Positions 9,621 to 18,599 of a stretch of DNA of 56,865 bases are shown piece by piece; the first letter of the stretch is position 1, and each line of letters opens with the position of its first letter. The stretch comes from UBA9647 sp049522195. Its GTDB lineage: Bacteria > Bacteroidota > Ignavibacteria > UBA10030. The notes beneath the pieces were generated by a model that had not been told where the DNA came from, did no database searches, and saw nothing but the letters and a program-made list of their open reading frames with translations. A program made the translations under genes and the position numbers. Location of the stretch: the NCBI GenBank assembly GCA_049522195.1, contig JBEKOB010000022.1, forward strand, positions 1 to 56,865, in the 5' to 3' direction.

Positions 9621-10610
9621 ATGGAAAAGCGAAAACTCGGTAAGGATGGTCCACAGGTCTCCGCGCTTGGACTTGGATGCATGGGGATGTCGGAATTCTA
9701 TGGACCCAGGGACGATCGTGGATCAATTGCAACGATCCACGAAGCGATAGACCTCGGCATCACGTTTTTCGATACAGCTGACATGTATGGAATAGGTCAC
9801 AATGAACAACTTGTCGGGCAAGCTATCCGTGGGAAACGGGATAAGCTTTTCATCGCGACCAAATTCGGAAATGTCCGCGGGGCGGATGGAAGCTTCCTGG
9901 GAGTGAACGGCAAGCCCGAGTACGTGCGTGCTGCATGCGAGGCAAGCTTGCGGCGTCTTGGCATCGACACCATCGATCTTTATTATCAGCACAGGGTTGA
10001 TCCCGAGACTCCCATCGAAGAGACGGTGGGCGCCATGGCAGAGTTGAAGCGTCAAGGGAAGATCAGATACCTCGGCCTCTCGGAGGCCGGTGCTGCCACC
10101 ATTCGTCGCGCATTCGCGGTCCATACTATCACGGCGCTGCAGACGGAGTACTCCCTTTGGACTCGTGATGTGGAAGCGGAAATTCTCCCTGCGTGTCGCG
10201 AGCTGGGAATCGCGTTCGTACCATATTCCCCTCTCGGCCGGGGTTTCCTGACAGGGAAGATCAAATCCACTGAGGACTTGACCGAAACCGATTTTCGCAA
10301 GAAGACGCATCCCCGTTTTCAGCCTGAGAACCTCGCCCAGAATTTGAAGATCGTGGAGAAAGTCGAGAAACTGGCGTCTGAAAAGGGCTGCACACCTGCC
10401 CAGCTGGCGCTGGCCTGGGTTCTTGCTCAAGGGACGGATGTCGTGCCTATTCCGGGGACGAAAAAAGTTCAGTACCTTCGCGAGAACGTTCAGGCGGTTG
10501 CCGTCAAGCTGACGCCTGATGAAGTGCGAAGAATAGGGGAGTCTCTCCCCAAGGGGATTGCCGCCGGTGAGCGGTACGCGGCAGCCCAAATGCAGCGGAT
10601 CGGAAAATAG
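9621..10610 (+). CDS. Aldo/keto reductase
   Basis: 329 residues from ATG 9621, with AAGGAG 4 nt upstream; this start gives the classic N-terminus KRKLGKDGPQVSALGLGCMG. The catalytic tetrad is complete: Asp51 and Tyr56 in FDTADMYG, Lys81 in ATKFG, His124 in YYQHRVDP. The C-terminal NADPH site is the PIPGTKKVQYLREN segment. The family reduces aldehydes and ketones with NADPH in the cytoplasm; this sequence is of the YajO/perakine-reductase-like subgroup (FVPYSPLGRGFLTG). It stands between the MATE gene (126 bp gap) and the CHASE2 regulator (73 bp gap), with no evident pathway link. Confidence 0.95.
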   Translation: MEKRKLGKDGPQVSALGLGCMGMSEFYGPRDDRGSIATIHEAIDLGITFFDTADMYGIGHNEQLVGQAIRGKRDKLFIATKFGNVRGADGSFLGVNGKPEYVRAACEASLRRLGIDTIDLYYQHRVDPETPIEETVGAMAELKRQGKIRYLGLSEAGAATIRRAFAVHTITALQTEYSLWTRDVEAEILPACRELGIAFVPYSPLGRGFLTGKIKSTEDLTETDFRKKTHPRFQPENLAQNLKIVEKVEKLASEKGCTPAQLALAWVLAQGTDVVPIPGTKKVQYLRENVQAVAVKLTPDEVRRIGESLPKGIAAGERYAAAQMQRIGK

Positions 10611-10683
10611 TTTTTGATCTCCACGCTCTGCCCGGAATATTGGCCGGACGAACTCAACACCATTCCCATCACAACGCACCGAA

Positions 10684-13305
10684 ATGCCGCGTAAGTATAT
10701 CATAGTAAGTGGAATGGTACTCCTGTTGCTCATTGTTCTTCGGCTCGCCTCCGGGCCGATGAACAAACTGGAGCAAGGTCTCCTTGATGCCCGCTACCAC
10801 ATGCGTGGACAGGTGCAGGCCGACACCAACGTTGTCATTTTGTACTTCGACAATGACGACATTTCATCTCTCGGCGGTTTCCCTCTCAAACGCAATATCT
10901 ACGCGCTCCTCATCGATGTCCTGATGAAGAGCAACGTCAAAGTCATCGCGTTCAACATTCTCTTCAGCGATCGCAACCTGGAGTATCCTGAGCACGATGA
11001 GCTCCTTGCGGCAAAAGCCGCTTCTTCGGGGAGAGTAGTGTGCTCGTCGTACTTCGGTCGGGTCGATACGAAAGAGATCTCATCACCGACTCTCTCGCCC
11101 GACCAGTTCCCTGCGCTTGGAAAAATGCCCAAGCCCGTCCTCTTCGGTGCCCAGATCCAGCTTCCGTATCCTGAGCTCCTCCAGACTGCTGCCGGGATCG
11201 GGCACCTGAACACGACCGACGGCTTCCCGTCAGAGCTCCCCCTGCTCTTCGATGTAAACGGACGAACGGTGCCGGCATTCGGACTTGAAGCGCTTCGCAT
11301 GTTCGCTGGTGTCGATCGTGCGAAAGTTCGTCTGGAAAACTATGCGGTCTCTTTGCCATCGGGCGACGGAGCGATCACCATCCCGATGAACGGGGATGGG
11401 ACAACCTCGCTGAATTTCCCCGGACCACTCAGCTCGTTTCGGCATTACAGTTGCGTGGAAGTTCTTCGATCGTTTGCCTCTGATTCGGCAAGCCTGTCAG
11501 CATTGAGGGGCAAGATTGTCCTTATCAGTGTCATCGGTGTGGGCAGGGGGAATTTTGTCCCCACGCCGTTTGACACCCAGTTCCCTGCAGTCGGGCTGCA
11601 CGCAACACTGATTGACAATGCGCTTGAAGGAAGGTTTCTGACAAGGGTCTCGCCGGCCTTTGGGGACGTCCTCATTCCGCTCATGTTGTCCGGTCTGCTG
11701 ATCGTACTCATTTACCGCTTCGGCTATTTCCGCGGCGGGATATTTGCTCTTCTTCTCTCCGTCCTGTATCTCGCATCGGCCCAGCTTCTGTTCGTCGCCG
11801 CTTACGTGGTCGTGCCAATCGTTACGCCGCTCTTCATGCTTGCTATTGCGTGGTTGGGCCCGGTGCTGTATGACTACTTCGTTGTGGAGATACAGGTTGA
11901 ACGATTGGAATCAGAGAAAGGAAGATTCGAAAGCAAGCTTCGCGAAGCGGAGCTGAAACTTCAGATGCTGGATAAGGAGCTGTTCGATCAAAAGACGAGT
12001 GATAGTTCGCCGCGCACCTCCGGACTCCTCGAAGAGATCAAGCGCTACAAAGATGAGATCAGGACCCTGTCGGCCCAGGTAAGCGACATGGTCACGTTCG
12101 AGGCCGCTGAGGCTGAACCGTCCAGTGGAAGCTCGGCCTTCAGGGGAATTGTGTATGACACGACGGGCAAGATGAAGGACGTGATAGGACTGGTTCAGAA
12201 GATCTCTGCCAGCGACGCGAATGTTCTTATCCTGGGTGAAAGCGGAACTGGCAAGGAGCTCATCGCCAGAGCGGTCCACGATCTGAGCAGCCGGAAAGGT
12301 AAGGTCTTCGTAGCCGTCAACTGTGGTGCGCTGTCGGAGACGCTTCTCGAGAGTGAACTGTTCGGTCATGAAAAGGGTTCGTTCACAGGTGCCGTGAAAG
12401 AAAAGATCGGGCGGTTTGAATATGCGGCCGGGGGGACGATATTCCTCGACGAGATCGGAGAGACGAGCGAGGCATTCCAGGTGAAGCTGTTGCGTGTCGT
12501 GCAGAGCGGAGAGTTCGAGCGTGTGGGTTCCACCATGACAAAGAAAACTGATGCCCGGATCATCGCTGCTACCAACAAGAACCTTCGCGATCTCGTTGCG
12601 GCAAAGCAGTTCCGGGAGGACCTCTTCTATCGATTAAATGTCTTCTCGATCGAGCTTCCTGCGCTGAGGGAGCGGAAGGGGGATATCCCGCATCTTGCAG
12701 ACTATTTCATCAAGAAGGAGGATGGTTCACTGTCGCTTTCATCGACGGTGATGGACGCATTTCTCCAGTACCGCTGGCCGGGTAATGTGCGCGAGCTCCA
12801 GAGCGCCATCACAAGGGCAGGAATTCTCGCCCGTTCCGAAAAAAGGACACTCATCCAACTACGGGATCTCTCGGAAGAGATCGCTGTTTCCACCAAAGGA
12901 CACGTCGATATCGAGGATCAGATTATTGAGATCCTCCGGTCGAAGAAGTTCTCGAGGAGCTCAATTTCCGAAACTGCCGAGGAACTGGGAGGCTTGAACC
13001 GGGGGACCGTTGCCGAGTATTTCCGCGGCATCTGTTTCAAGCACTTCTTCGAGAATAGTTGGGATGAGAAGAAAGCGGTGGATGCCATCGTGAAAGATGG
13101 AGATCCCGAGTCCAGCGAAAAAGTCCAGAAGAAACTCCGCGAATACCTTGCCAACGTTGTAGAAGGGATTTCTGCCGGCCAAGACTTTGAGGGTCTGCGG
13201 AAATCACTTCGTCCCAAATACAAGAACCTGCCTCAGCGCTATCACACCATACTCGATGAAGTTGTCCGATCGTATCTCGAAGGGAAGTGGAGTCAAAAAG
13301 GTTAG
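10684..13305 (+). CDS. CHASE2 sensor fused to sigma-54 AAA+ activator
   Basis: 873 residues. TM1 is at about 6-22; a CHASE2-like extracytoplasmic domain (about 28-325, with LLDARYHMRG and the FNILFSD segment) is followed by three TM helices (about 330-346, 350-372, 377-399), the CHASE2 hallmark. A coiled coil (about 403-470) leads to the sigma-54 interaction ATPase: Walker A GESGTGKE at 518-525, GSFTGA at 565-570 (the sigma-54 contact loop, Ser replacing the usual Ala), Walker B GTIFLDEIG at 584-592, and REDLFYRLNVF. A DNA-binding helix-turn-helix probably lies at 756-780. It should sense an envelope signal directly and activate RpoN promoters. There is no receiver domain, so no histidine-kinase partner is implied. 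The downstream envelope genes are the obvious targets. Confidence 0.93.
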   Translation: MPRKYIIVSGMVLLLLIVLRLASGPMNKLEQGLLDARYHMRGQVQADTNVVILYFDNDDISSLGGFPLKRNIYALLIDVLMKSNVKVIAFNILFSDRNLEYPEHDELLAAKAASSGRVVCSSYFGRVDTKEISSPTLSPDQFPALGKMPKPVLFGAQIQLPYPELLQTAAGIGHLNTTDGFPSELPLLFDVNGRTVPAFGLEALRMFAGVDRAKVRLENYAVSLPSGDGAITIPMNGDGTTSLNFPGPLSSFRHYSCVEVLRSFASDSASLSALRGKIVLISVIGVGRGNFVPTPFDTQFPAVGLHATLIDNALEGRFLTRVSPAFGDVLIPLMLSGLLIVLIYRFGYFRGGIFALLLSVLYLASAQLLFVAAYVVVPIVTPLFMLAIAWLGPVLYDYFVVEIQVERLESEKGRFESKLREAELKLQMLDKELFDQKTSDSSPRTSGLLEEIKRYKDEIRTLSAQVSDMVTFEAAEAEPSSGSSAFRGIVYDTTGKMKDVIGLVQKISASDANVLILGESGTGKELIARAVHDLSSRKGKVFVAVNCGALSETLLESELFGHEKGSFTGAVKEKIGRFEYAAGGTIFLDEIGETSEAFQVKLLRVVQSGEFERVGSTMTKKTDARIIAATNKNLRDLVAAKQFREDLFYRLNVFSIELPALRERKGDIPHLADYFIKKEDGSLSLSSTVMDAFLQYRWPGNVRELQSAITRAGILARSEKRTLIQLRDLSEEIAVSTKGHVDIEDQIIEILRSKKFSRSSISETAEELGGLNRGTVAEYFRGICFKHFFENSWDEKKAVDAIVKDGDPESSEKVQKKLREYLANVVEGISAGQDFEGLRKSLRPKYKNLPQRYHTILDEVVRSYLEGKWSQKG

Positions 13306-13332
13306 ACGTGAGAAGTAAGACGTGAGACGTTC

Positions 13333-13370
13333 ACCCTGAGCGAGGGAGCGAAGCGACCGAGTCGAAGGGT
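13333..13370. repeat. Hairpin-core repeat, long variant
   Basis: ACCCT (13333-13337) pairs with AGGGT (13366-13370) around GAGCG...AGTCGA, the same core halves as the copies at 5742-5761 and 50323-50344 but separated by an extra GA-rich insert of about 16 nt. Non-coding, immediately downstream of the CHASE2 gene. Confidence 0.7.
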
Positions 13371-13655
13371 AATCCGAAATTCATTTCGGGAAGGCAGAAT
13401 CCAGAAGTCAGAATTGAGAATGCAAAGCGGAACAGTCGTTGACTGAACTTTTCCGCTCACCAGCCAAAGCAAACTCCCCGTTCTTGTAACAATTACACAG
13501 ACACCGCCGGTACGGCTACTGTCCCGGCACTTCTCGCACCGAATTCCCGCACTTCTCGCCCATCCGGCACTGGCCACATCCGTCCTTGCAGTTCCTAAGC
13601 CCTTACAAATCAACTTGTTGCGACGAACGCCGTGGAATCAGATCCCAGGCTGTAG

Positions 13656-13670
13656 TGGCACAAGAGTTGG
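13656..13670 (+). promoter_or_regulatory. Candidate sigma-54 (-24/-12) promoter
   Basis: TGGCAC followed after 5 nt by TTGG. The -24 half matches the RpoN consensus TGGCAC exactly and the spacing of GG-N10-GG is right, but the invariant -12 C is a G. It sits 58 nt before the next gene and downstream of a gene for a sigma-54 activator, which raises its plausibility. Not tested. Confidence 0.4.
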
Positions 13671-13727
13671 ATAAGGATAGCGCAGGGAATGACCAGAGAA
13701 ATTCAATCGAAATAGCCTGATAAGGCA

Positions 13728-14579
13728 ATGTTGACCTCCAAGGACAGAAAATATCTCGAGATGCTGATAGTGAACGATGCGCTGATCGACAGCGACATCA
13801 TTCCGCTCGATGATGGAGATGCATACTCGTCCGACTATTGCGGCGGATCAACAAAGATAAACGATCGTGGGTATCCGTTGCGTTGGGGGAGAATCATACA
13901 TCGGGTGAAGAAGTCGGTGGGACTTGAGGAAGTGAGCGCCGACTGTGTGGTTGCAACGGTTACCCGCACGATCGACGGGATTATGAAGATCTCAGCGCCT
14001 TATCAGCTCAGCACACGAATGCGGCATTCGCTCATCTCCAAGCCTTTCACCGAGCACAGCGTACGAAAAGCCCGGTTCATGAGGATCGGCGAGACCGGAT
14101 ATCCGGCCAGGAACTGGAAGCTGAATGGCGTCTCGATCGTTCACGGTGGGACCGAGAACTCTAATGTTTCGATCAGCGAGTTTGAACTTCGAACGCAATC
14201 TGGTGACACGATTTTTTTGAAATCCCCGGACGAGCCAACATGGCCGTTCAGGGTTAACGGGCACGGTCACTTCGCGACAGTTGGAGGGGAAACCGATCTC
14301 GATGTGAGGGTGAAGGTCCAGACGAGTGAAGTCGAGCCGAACATGGTTGTCCTTCGCTCTGGATACCGGGGAAAATGGGGGCAGCGGACGCTTTTACCGC
14401 TTAAGATCGAAAATCGGATTGGCGACCAGTACATTCACACGTATGAGAACACTGTTCGCGCGCAGCCTCGTCCGGGGGTGTTTCATGCAGTGGTTGAGGC
14501 GATCTCCCGAGAATCGTTATGCGATATGGAGGCGCCTGTCTCAACAAGGTTTTGGGGTATCCCGTATACGGTGCAATAG
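13728..14579 (+). CDS. Hypothetical protein, first gene after the CHASE2 activator
   Basis: 283 residues; no family recognised. There is no signal peptide or transmembrane segment. The N-terminal 90 residues are mixed and acidic; from about residue 100 the sequence is beta-rich with alternating polar/hydrophobic strands (for example VSISEFELRTQSGDTIFL and DVRVKVQTSEV). ATG 13728 has only a weak AAGG upstream. The frame is uninterrupted and followed by a strong terminator, which supports it as a real gene. Position between a sigma-54 activator and a set of envelope proteins suggests a shared role, but this is only context. Confidence 0.7.
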   Translation: MLTSKDRKYLEMLIVNDALIDSDIIPLDDGDAYSSDYCGGSTKINDRGYPLRWGRIIHRVKKSVGLEEVSADCVVATVTRTIDGIMKISAPYQLSTRMRHSLISKPFTEHSVRKARFMRIGETGYPARNWKLNGVSIVHGGTENSNVSISEFELRTQSGDTIFLKSPDEPTWPFRVNGHGHFATVGGETDLDVRVKVQTSEVEPNMVVLRSGYRGKWGQRTLLPLKIENRIGDQYIHTYENTVRAQPRPGVFHAVVEAISRESLCDMEAPVSTRFWGIPYTVQ

Positions 14580-14602
14580 ACGTGGCGTAGTGGATCCCCA
14601 AC

Positions 14603-14647
14603 CTGGCTCCTGCTCCGGGGAACAGCGGGAGCCAGTTTTACTTTTAG
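14603..14647 (+). terminator. Rho-independent terminator
   Basis: A 12-bp stem (CTGGCTCCTGCT at 14603-14614 with AGCGGGAGCCAG at 14624-14635, one G.U pair) and a 9-nt loop, followed by TTTTACTTTT. It ends the transcript of the preceding hypothetical gene, so the downstream lipoprotein gene likely has its own promoter or depends on read-through. Confidence 0.85.
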
Positions 14648-14746
14648 GCTGGTTTTGTTGTCGATTTTAGCACAAATCAACGAGTGACGCGGGATATTTC
14701 GGAATAGGGAGGATTTCAGTATATTGTCAACGGATGGTAATGGCTT

Positions 14747-15697
14747 ATGCGTAGTCTGAGTTTCATAGTTCTCATAATCGCGGCGCTCTGGATTGTCGGC
14801 TGCCAGGAAAAACTCCCGGTTGAGCTGGCTTCGGAGCAAAGCGCAGCTGCGCTGGAAGTGAAGGTGCTTCCGGCCATCGATTCCACCTTGATCGTTGATG
14901 CCTCCGTCGATACTTCGGGAGTCCTTCAGGCTGAAGAGCAGGCATATCCTGCGACCCTGTTGGTGAGTGGGGTCAAGACGGATTTCGGAACGTATCGCAG
15001 CACGTTTTCCTATTCCCGGATCCTCTTCAACGATACCAAACATCCGATCACAAATACCGATCCGCAGGTCAACCAAAGTAACCAGGCATCGGCAAAGGTG
15101 ATTGGCTATCAAGGCCTTGATGTTGGAAATGCGAAGGTTAACAGTGTGGACCTTCCAAAGACATTCAGGCCCATGAGGACGTGGTCCAGTGTGGTCCCCG
15201 GTCAAAACGCCGGGAAGACCTACTTGCTCGTTGACCAGGATAATGTCCCGATTCCAAACTTCACGTATGCGGCGGGACAACGGTACCAGTTTGTTGTGGA
15301 TGGAAAGAACGCTGTTTCGACATTCACCAGGGAAATTGACAGTCCTGACGAGATCACCGTTCTTGAACCAAAAGCCGGTTCGATCCTCTTCCGCACCGAG
15401 GACATTCACCTGACCTGGGACGGGAAACGGGGGGAGCAGTTGCGCCTGTTGATCAGCTCGTTTGACGCAAAGTCCAATGTCCCCGTAAAACCACTCCTTC
15501 AGCTCAGCATTGAAGAAGGGGCGAACTCCATCATTATTCCGGCAAAAGTGCTGCAGAGCGTACAGACGAATAGCGACGGTCGATACCTCCTTTCGTTTAT
15601 TTCATCGAACAGGGTCACGACCACGGTCCCGGGGTATGATGGCAACGTTCTCGTGCAGGCGGCATCCATTCACAACGTTCTTCTCTGGCTGAAGTGA
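14747..15697 (+). CDS. Hypothetical lipoprotein
   Basis: 316 residues with a lipoprotein signal: MRSLSFIVLIIAALWIVGC, the lipobox IVGC placing the acylated Cys at residue 19. The mature protein is Thr/Ser-rich and beta-rich; the last third (ITVLEPKAGSILFRTEDIHLTW) resembles an Ig/fibronectin-like fold of extracytoplasmic proteins, but no family was assigned. It is likely anchored in the inner or outer membrane facing the periplasm. It lies 99 bp before the barrel-transglutaminase gene and seems to belong to the same envelope cluster. Confidence 0.8.
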   Translation: MRSLSFIVLIIAALWIVGCQEKLPVELASEQSAAALEVKVLPAIDSTLIVDASVDTSGVLQAEEQAYPATLLVSGVKTDFGTYRSTFSYSRILFNDTKHPITNTDPQVNQSNQASAKVIGYQGLDVGNAKVNSVDLPKTFRPMRTWSSVVPGQNAGKTYLLVDQDNVPIPNFTYAAGQRYQFVVDGKNAVSTFTREIDSPDEITVLEPKAGSILFRTEDIHLTWDGKRGEQLRLLISSFDAKSNVPVKPLLQLSIEEGANSIIIPAKVLQSVQTNSDGRYLLSFISSNRVTTTVPGYDGNVLVQAASIHNVLLWLK

Positions 15698-15796
15698 GGA
15701 TACGTTCCTCGCTCCGGCTCAACGATCACTCGTAGCCCATAAAGGAGAGATAGTCAGAGCTTTGATGTCGATTCACAACGGCGCCTAGATTCTTGC

Positions 15797-17821
15797 GTGT
15801 TCCCCACAAAGCAAAGATCTTTCAGACTACGCCGGGCATTCATACTGTTCCAGTTCGTTACCGTCACTGCCTTCGGGCAGCACCTGACGTCGGCGCGCGG
15901 TTCCGCGCTCGGCGCGTTTACGGCGCTCTCGGATGACATAGCGAGTATCGATTGGAATCCTGCCGGCTTGGTGTCTATACGTGATTGGGATCTGACCGCG
16001 TCTTCTTATGCAGCTTTTCGACGCGATGTTCCTTTGACAGGTATTTCTCTGTACTCGGCAGCAACTGCGAAGCGTTTCCTTGATGCCCACGTCGTTGCAG
16101 CCGCTTATTCACCGGGGATGAATCTCGTGTTTGATGTTCCGAGTACGGTCACCTTCCCCGATAACAGCACGAAGTATTTGTACGACGAGCGCATCACGTA
16201 CCGCGAAATGTACGCGCTTGGCTATGGATATCAGATCACTCCGACTGTCGGTCTCGGAGTAAGTGCCCGCTACAGGGAGCAGTTGGTTTCGGATACGAAG
16301 TTTCTGACGGAGAACGGCATACCGGGACGTATCGTGACGGTCGACTACGCTGCGAGCGCCTGGAATATCGACGTTGGATTGAACTGGAAGCCTGAGGGAG
16401 ATTGGAGTTTCGGAGCCGTGGCGAAGAATCTGTTTCGCCTCACGGAGAGCGAGCTCCCCGAAACTGTGGTGAATTGGGGGTTGCGAAATGTGAAGTCGCT
16501 GCGCGTTGGCGCAGCATACAGGGCTACCCCAACGACAACGGTCGCTTTTGATTTCGATACGCAGGCGCAAGGAGGAGTCGGTTCCGAGTGGTTGTTAGGG
16601 GAACGATGGGCGCTGCGACAGGGGGTGTTGTTCGGCGGTACGTCGACGCAGTTTTTCGCAGGGCTTTCTGGTGGTGTCGGATTCTCGTACGGTCCGGCAA
16701 AGATCAATTTGAGTTATGTTCACTTCCTGGACCGGCGTAGTCAGCCGACAGTTCAGGAGTTCATTGACAGGGGAGTGCAGGACCTGGGATACAATGCCTT
16801 CACTCCGAGTCAGATTACGCTGTCAGCTATTATTTCGCTTGGCCGGACACGCGACGTCTGGGCCAAGATCGAGTACGTTCAGATACTGAGCGAGGTGTAT
16901 CCGTCTTCTTATCAGGCGCTGGCGAACAGACCTCTGGGAAAAGCAAAGGTCAAGAACATTTCCTCGAGGCCGATTCTCGCAAAAGTGTCGTTTTTCGTCG
17001 AGCAGTACATGGACGGTCCGACGGAAACACCACGGGCAGAGTACATCGAGCCGAATGGTGAAAAAGAGATTTTTCTGTACGCGATCTTCAACGATGCGAT
17101 AAAGTTTGTTCCTTCAATGGTCCTTCGGGCAGCGGAGGTTTTTGTGAAGGCGTCTCCGGCAGAGGACTATGATGATAAGAGCCAGACCAGGCTGATCATC
17201 AGGGGCCGGAACGATTGGGACGGCGATGCGTTGTCGCTCCGGTATTTCGTAACGCCTGCAGACGCGGACATCATGCGCTTCACGCGCCTGGTGATGAGCC
17301 AAAACAAGGATACGATGGCTGCTGCGCCAAAGCAGCTTGAGAAGTTCAGGTCGGCCAGATTGCTCTTTGATGAGTTTGCGTCTCGCCTGACATACGTGAA
17401 CGACCCGAAGTTGAGCAAGGACAGGGTGCAATTTCCGTCGGAGACTCTGGCATTGCGTGGTGGCGACTGTGACGACATGACCGTCTGCTTCTCATCCCTG
17501 CTCTCGAGCGTGGGGATCAACACGGCGTTCATCGACGTGGTGCCGCCGCAGCGTCTGGATGATGCACACATCTTCATGATGTTTGATACGGAGGTCCCTG
17601 CTTCCCAGTCAACCCTGGTAAGCGACAATCCGAAGCGTTACGTGATTCGGAAGAATGAACGGGGAGAAGAGACCGTCTGGGTGCCGGTCGAGACGACGGC
17701 GATCACAGAAGGATTTCAAAAAGCGTGGGAAGTCGGAGCGAAAGAATATTTTGACGATGTCGAAGTCGGGCTTGGAGTTGTCAGAGGTTGGGTAAAGCTC
17801 GTCGATCTAATGCTTCAATAA
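15797..17821 (+). CDS. PorV-like outer-membrane barrel fused to transglutaminase-like domain
   Basis: 674 residues. An N-terminal signal peptide (about 13-28) is followed by a PorV/UPF0164-type barrel: the family signature GALGAFTALSDDIASIDWNPAGL, then alternating beta strands to about residue 350. A beta-rich linker domain (about 355-480) leads to a transglutaminase-like domain with Cys558 in LRGGDCDDMTVCFSSLL, His591 in DDAHIFMMFD and Glu632 in VWVPVETT, matching the Cys-His-acid order of the superfamily. It should sit in the outer membrane with the enzymatic part on one face. The GTG at 15797 opens the frame but has no Shine-Dalgarno nearby; AAAGGAG at 15741 is too far upstream, so the start is uncertain. 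The next gene follows after 25 bp. Confidence 0.87.
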   Translation: MFPTKQRSFRLRRAFILFQFVTVTAFGQHLTSARGSALGAFTALSDDIASIDWNPAGLVSIRDWDLTASSYAAFRRDVPLTGISLYSAATAKRFLDAHVVAAAYSPGMNLVFDVPSTVTFPDNSTKYLYDERITYREMYALGYGYQITPTVGLGVSARYREQLVSDTKFLTENGIPGRIVTVDYAASAWNIDVGLNWKPEGDWSFGAVAKNLFRLTESELPETVVNWGLRNVKSLRVGAAYRATPTTTVAFDFDTQAQGGVGSEWLLGERWALRQGVLFGGTSTQFFAGLSGGVGFSYGPAKINLSYVHFLDRRSQPTVQEFIDRGVQDLGYNAFTPSQITLSAIISLGRTRDVWAKIEYVQILSEVYPSSYQALANRPLGKAKVKNISSRPILAKVSFFVEQYMDGPTETPRAEYIEPNGEKEIFLYAIFNDAIKFVPSMVLRAAEVFVKASPAEDYDDKSQTRLIIRGRNDWDGDALSLRYFVTPADADIMRFTRLVMSQNKDTMAAAPKQLEKFRSARLLFDEFASRLTYVNDPKLSKDRVQFPSETLALRGGDCDDMTVCFSSLLSSVGINTAFIDVVPPQRLDDAHIFMMFDTEVPASQSTLVSDNPKRYVIRKNERGEETVWVPVETTAITEGFQKAWEVGAKEYFDDVEVGLGVVRGWVKLVDLMLQ

Positions 17822-17846
17822 GGATCTGATCTGAAAGGATAGGACA

Positions 17847-18536
17847 ATGCGTACTCGGTTATTGTGGATTTTCGTGGCGAGTCTTCTTGCATTCCCTCTG
17901 TTTGCAGGGGATTTCGTGGTGAAGGCGGTGAAAGGAAGCGTCGAGGTGCGGAAAGGGGTCATGGAGGAGTGGAGGAAGGTGAAGGTGGGTGACCTGCTCA
18001 AGCCCGAAGATAGCATGAGGACGGGACCAGGCGCGAGTGCGACGATTGAGGCCGATAAACGAAAGCTGACAGTTCCGGAGATGACGATCCTGGACATCTC
18101 GGACGTCCGTCAGCTCACTCAGGAAGATTTCCTCCTGAAGCTGGCAATGCAGAATATTCTTGCGGTGCCACCGCGGGAACGCGATGAGCTTTCCATTCCA
18201 TCGGCAACTGTGATTCACGGCGACAACGCATCAAAAACGAATGTGCCGGTATTCACTGACACCAAAGTGGGAGAGATGGAGCTTCATGGAGCCCGTGTCC
18301 TGTTTGACAATTCCTACTATGCGACATCCATCCTGAAGTCCAAAGAAACGCTCCGCACTCATCCCGAGCTCAAAGCGAATTTCGATGCCAGATTGACCGT
18401 CGCGACGGCATTCGAGAAGATGAAGCTCACGAAGGAAGCCGTTACGGAGTACTCGTTGCTGGCAAAAGAAAATCTCCCTTCAGCGCAGGCAAAAAAGGTA
18501 CAGGGGGCGCTGGATAGGTTGAAGCAGGGGAACTAG
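17847..18536 (+). CDS. FecR-domain periplasmic protein
   Basis: 229 residues: signal peptide 1-20 (LLWIFVASLLAFPLFAG), then a FecR-like domain (VVKAVKGSVEVRKG...W..VKVGDLLKPEDSMRTGPGASATI) and an alpha-helical C-terminus resembling a TPR (AFEKMKLTKEAVTEYSLLAKEN). FecR-type domains are periplasmic signal-transfer modules, and FecR proteins are often encoded beside CHASE2 sensors. Here it closes the cluster that begins with the CHASE2/sigma-54 gene, 25 bp after the barrel-transglutaminase gene. A good terminator follows. Confidence 0.85.
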   Translation: MRTRLLWIFVASLLAFPLFAGDFVVKAVKGSVEVRKGVMEEWRKVKVGDLLKPEDSMRTGPGASATIEADKRKLTVPEMTILDISDVRQLTQEDFLLKLAMQNILAVPPRERDELSIPSATVIHGDNASKTNVPVFTDTKVGEMELHGARVLFDNSYYATSILKSKETLRTHPELKANFDARLTVATAFEKMKLTKEAVTEYSLLAKENLPSAQAKKVQGALDRLKQGN

Positions 18537-18558
18537 ATCCAAGCTTGATTGTTTTCAC

Positions 18559-18594
18559 CCAACGCCGCAGCATAGTCTGCGGCGTTGGAGTTTT
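18559..18594 (+). terminator. Rho-independent terminator
   Basis: Perfect 12-bp stem CCAACGCCGCAG (18559-18570) / CTGCGGCGTTGG (18577-18588) with a CATAGT loop, followed by AGTTTT. Ends the envelope cluster after the FecR gene. Confidence 0.85.
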
Positions 18595-18599
18595 ATGGT

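Larger units (their letters stand above)
13306..13727. other. 422-bp repeat-rich intergenic region
   Basis: Begins within iterated words (GACGTGAGA... repeated at 13305-13330), then the hairpin repeat at 13333-13370, a small palindrome CCGAAAT-tc-ATTTCGG (13374-13389), and AGAAT/CAGAAT words (13394-13427). From about 13430 the sequence is non-repetitive and non-coding, ending in the candidate -24/-12 element and the leader of the next gene. No protein-coding frame is credible. Confidence 0.65.

Noticed and set aside
9723..10766. 347-codon open frame on the minus strand
   Set aside because: It is antisense to the aldo/keto reductase, which has a complete catalytic tetrad; the reverse frame shows no family features.
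13302..13613. 103-codon minus-strand frame
   Set aside because: Its sequence is made of the dispersed hairpin repeat and iterated words, a common source of false genes.
14483..15409. 308-codon minus-strand frame
   Set aside because: Runs across a terminator and opposite the lipoprotein gene; no recognisable domain.
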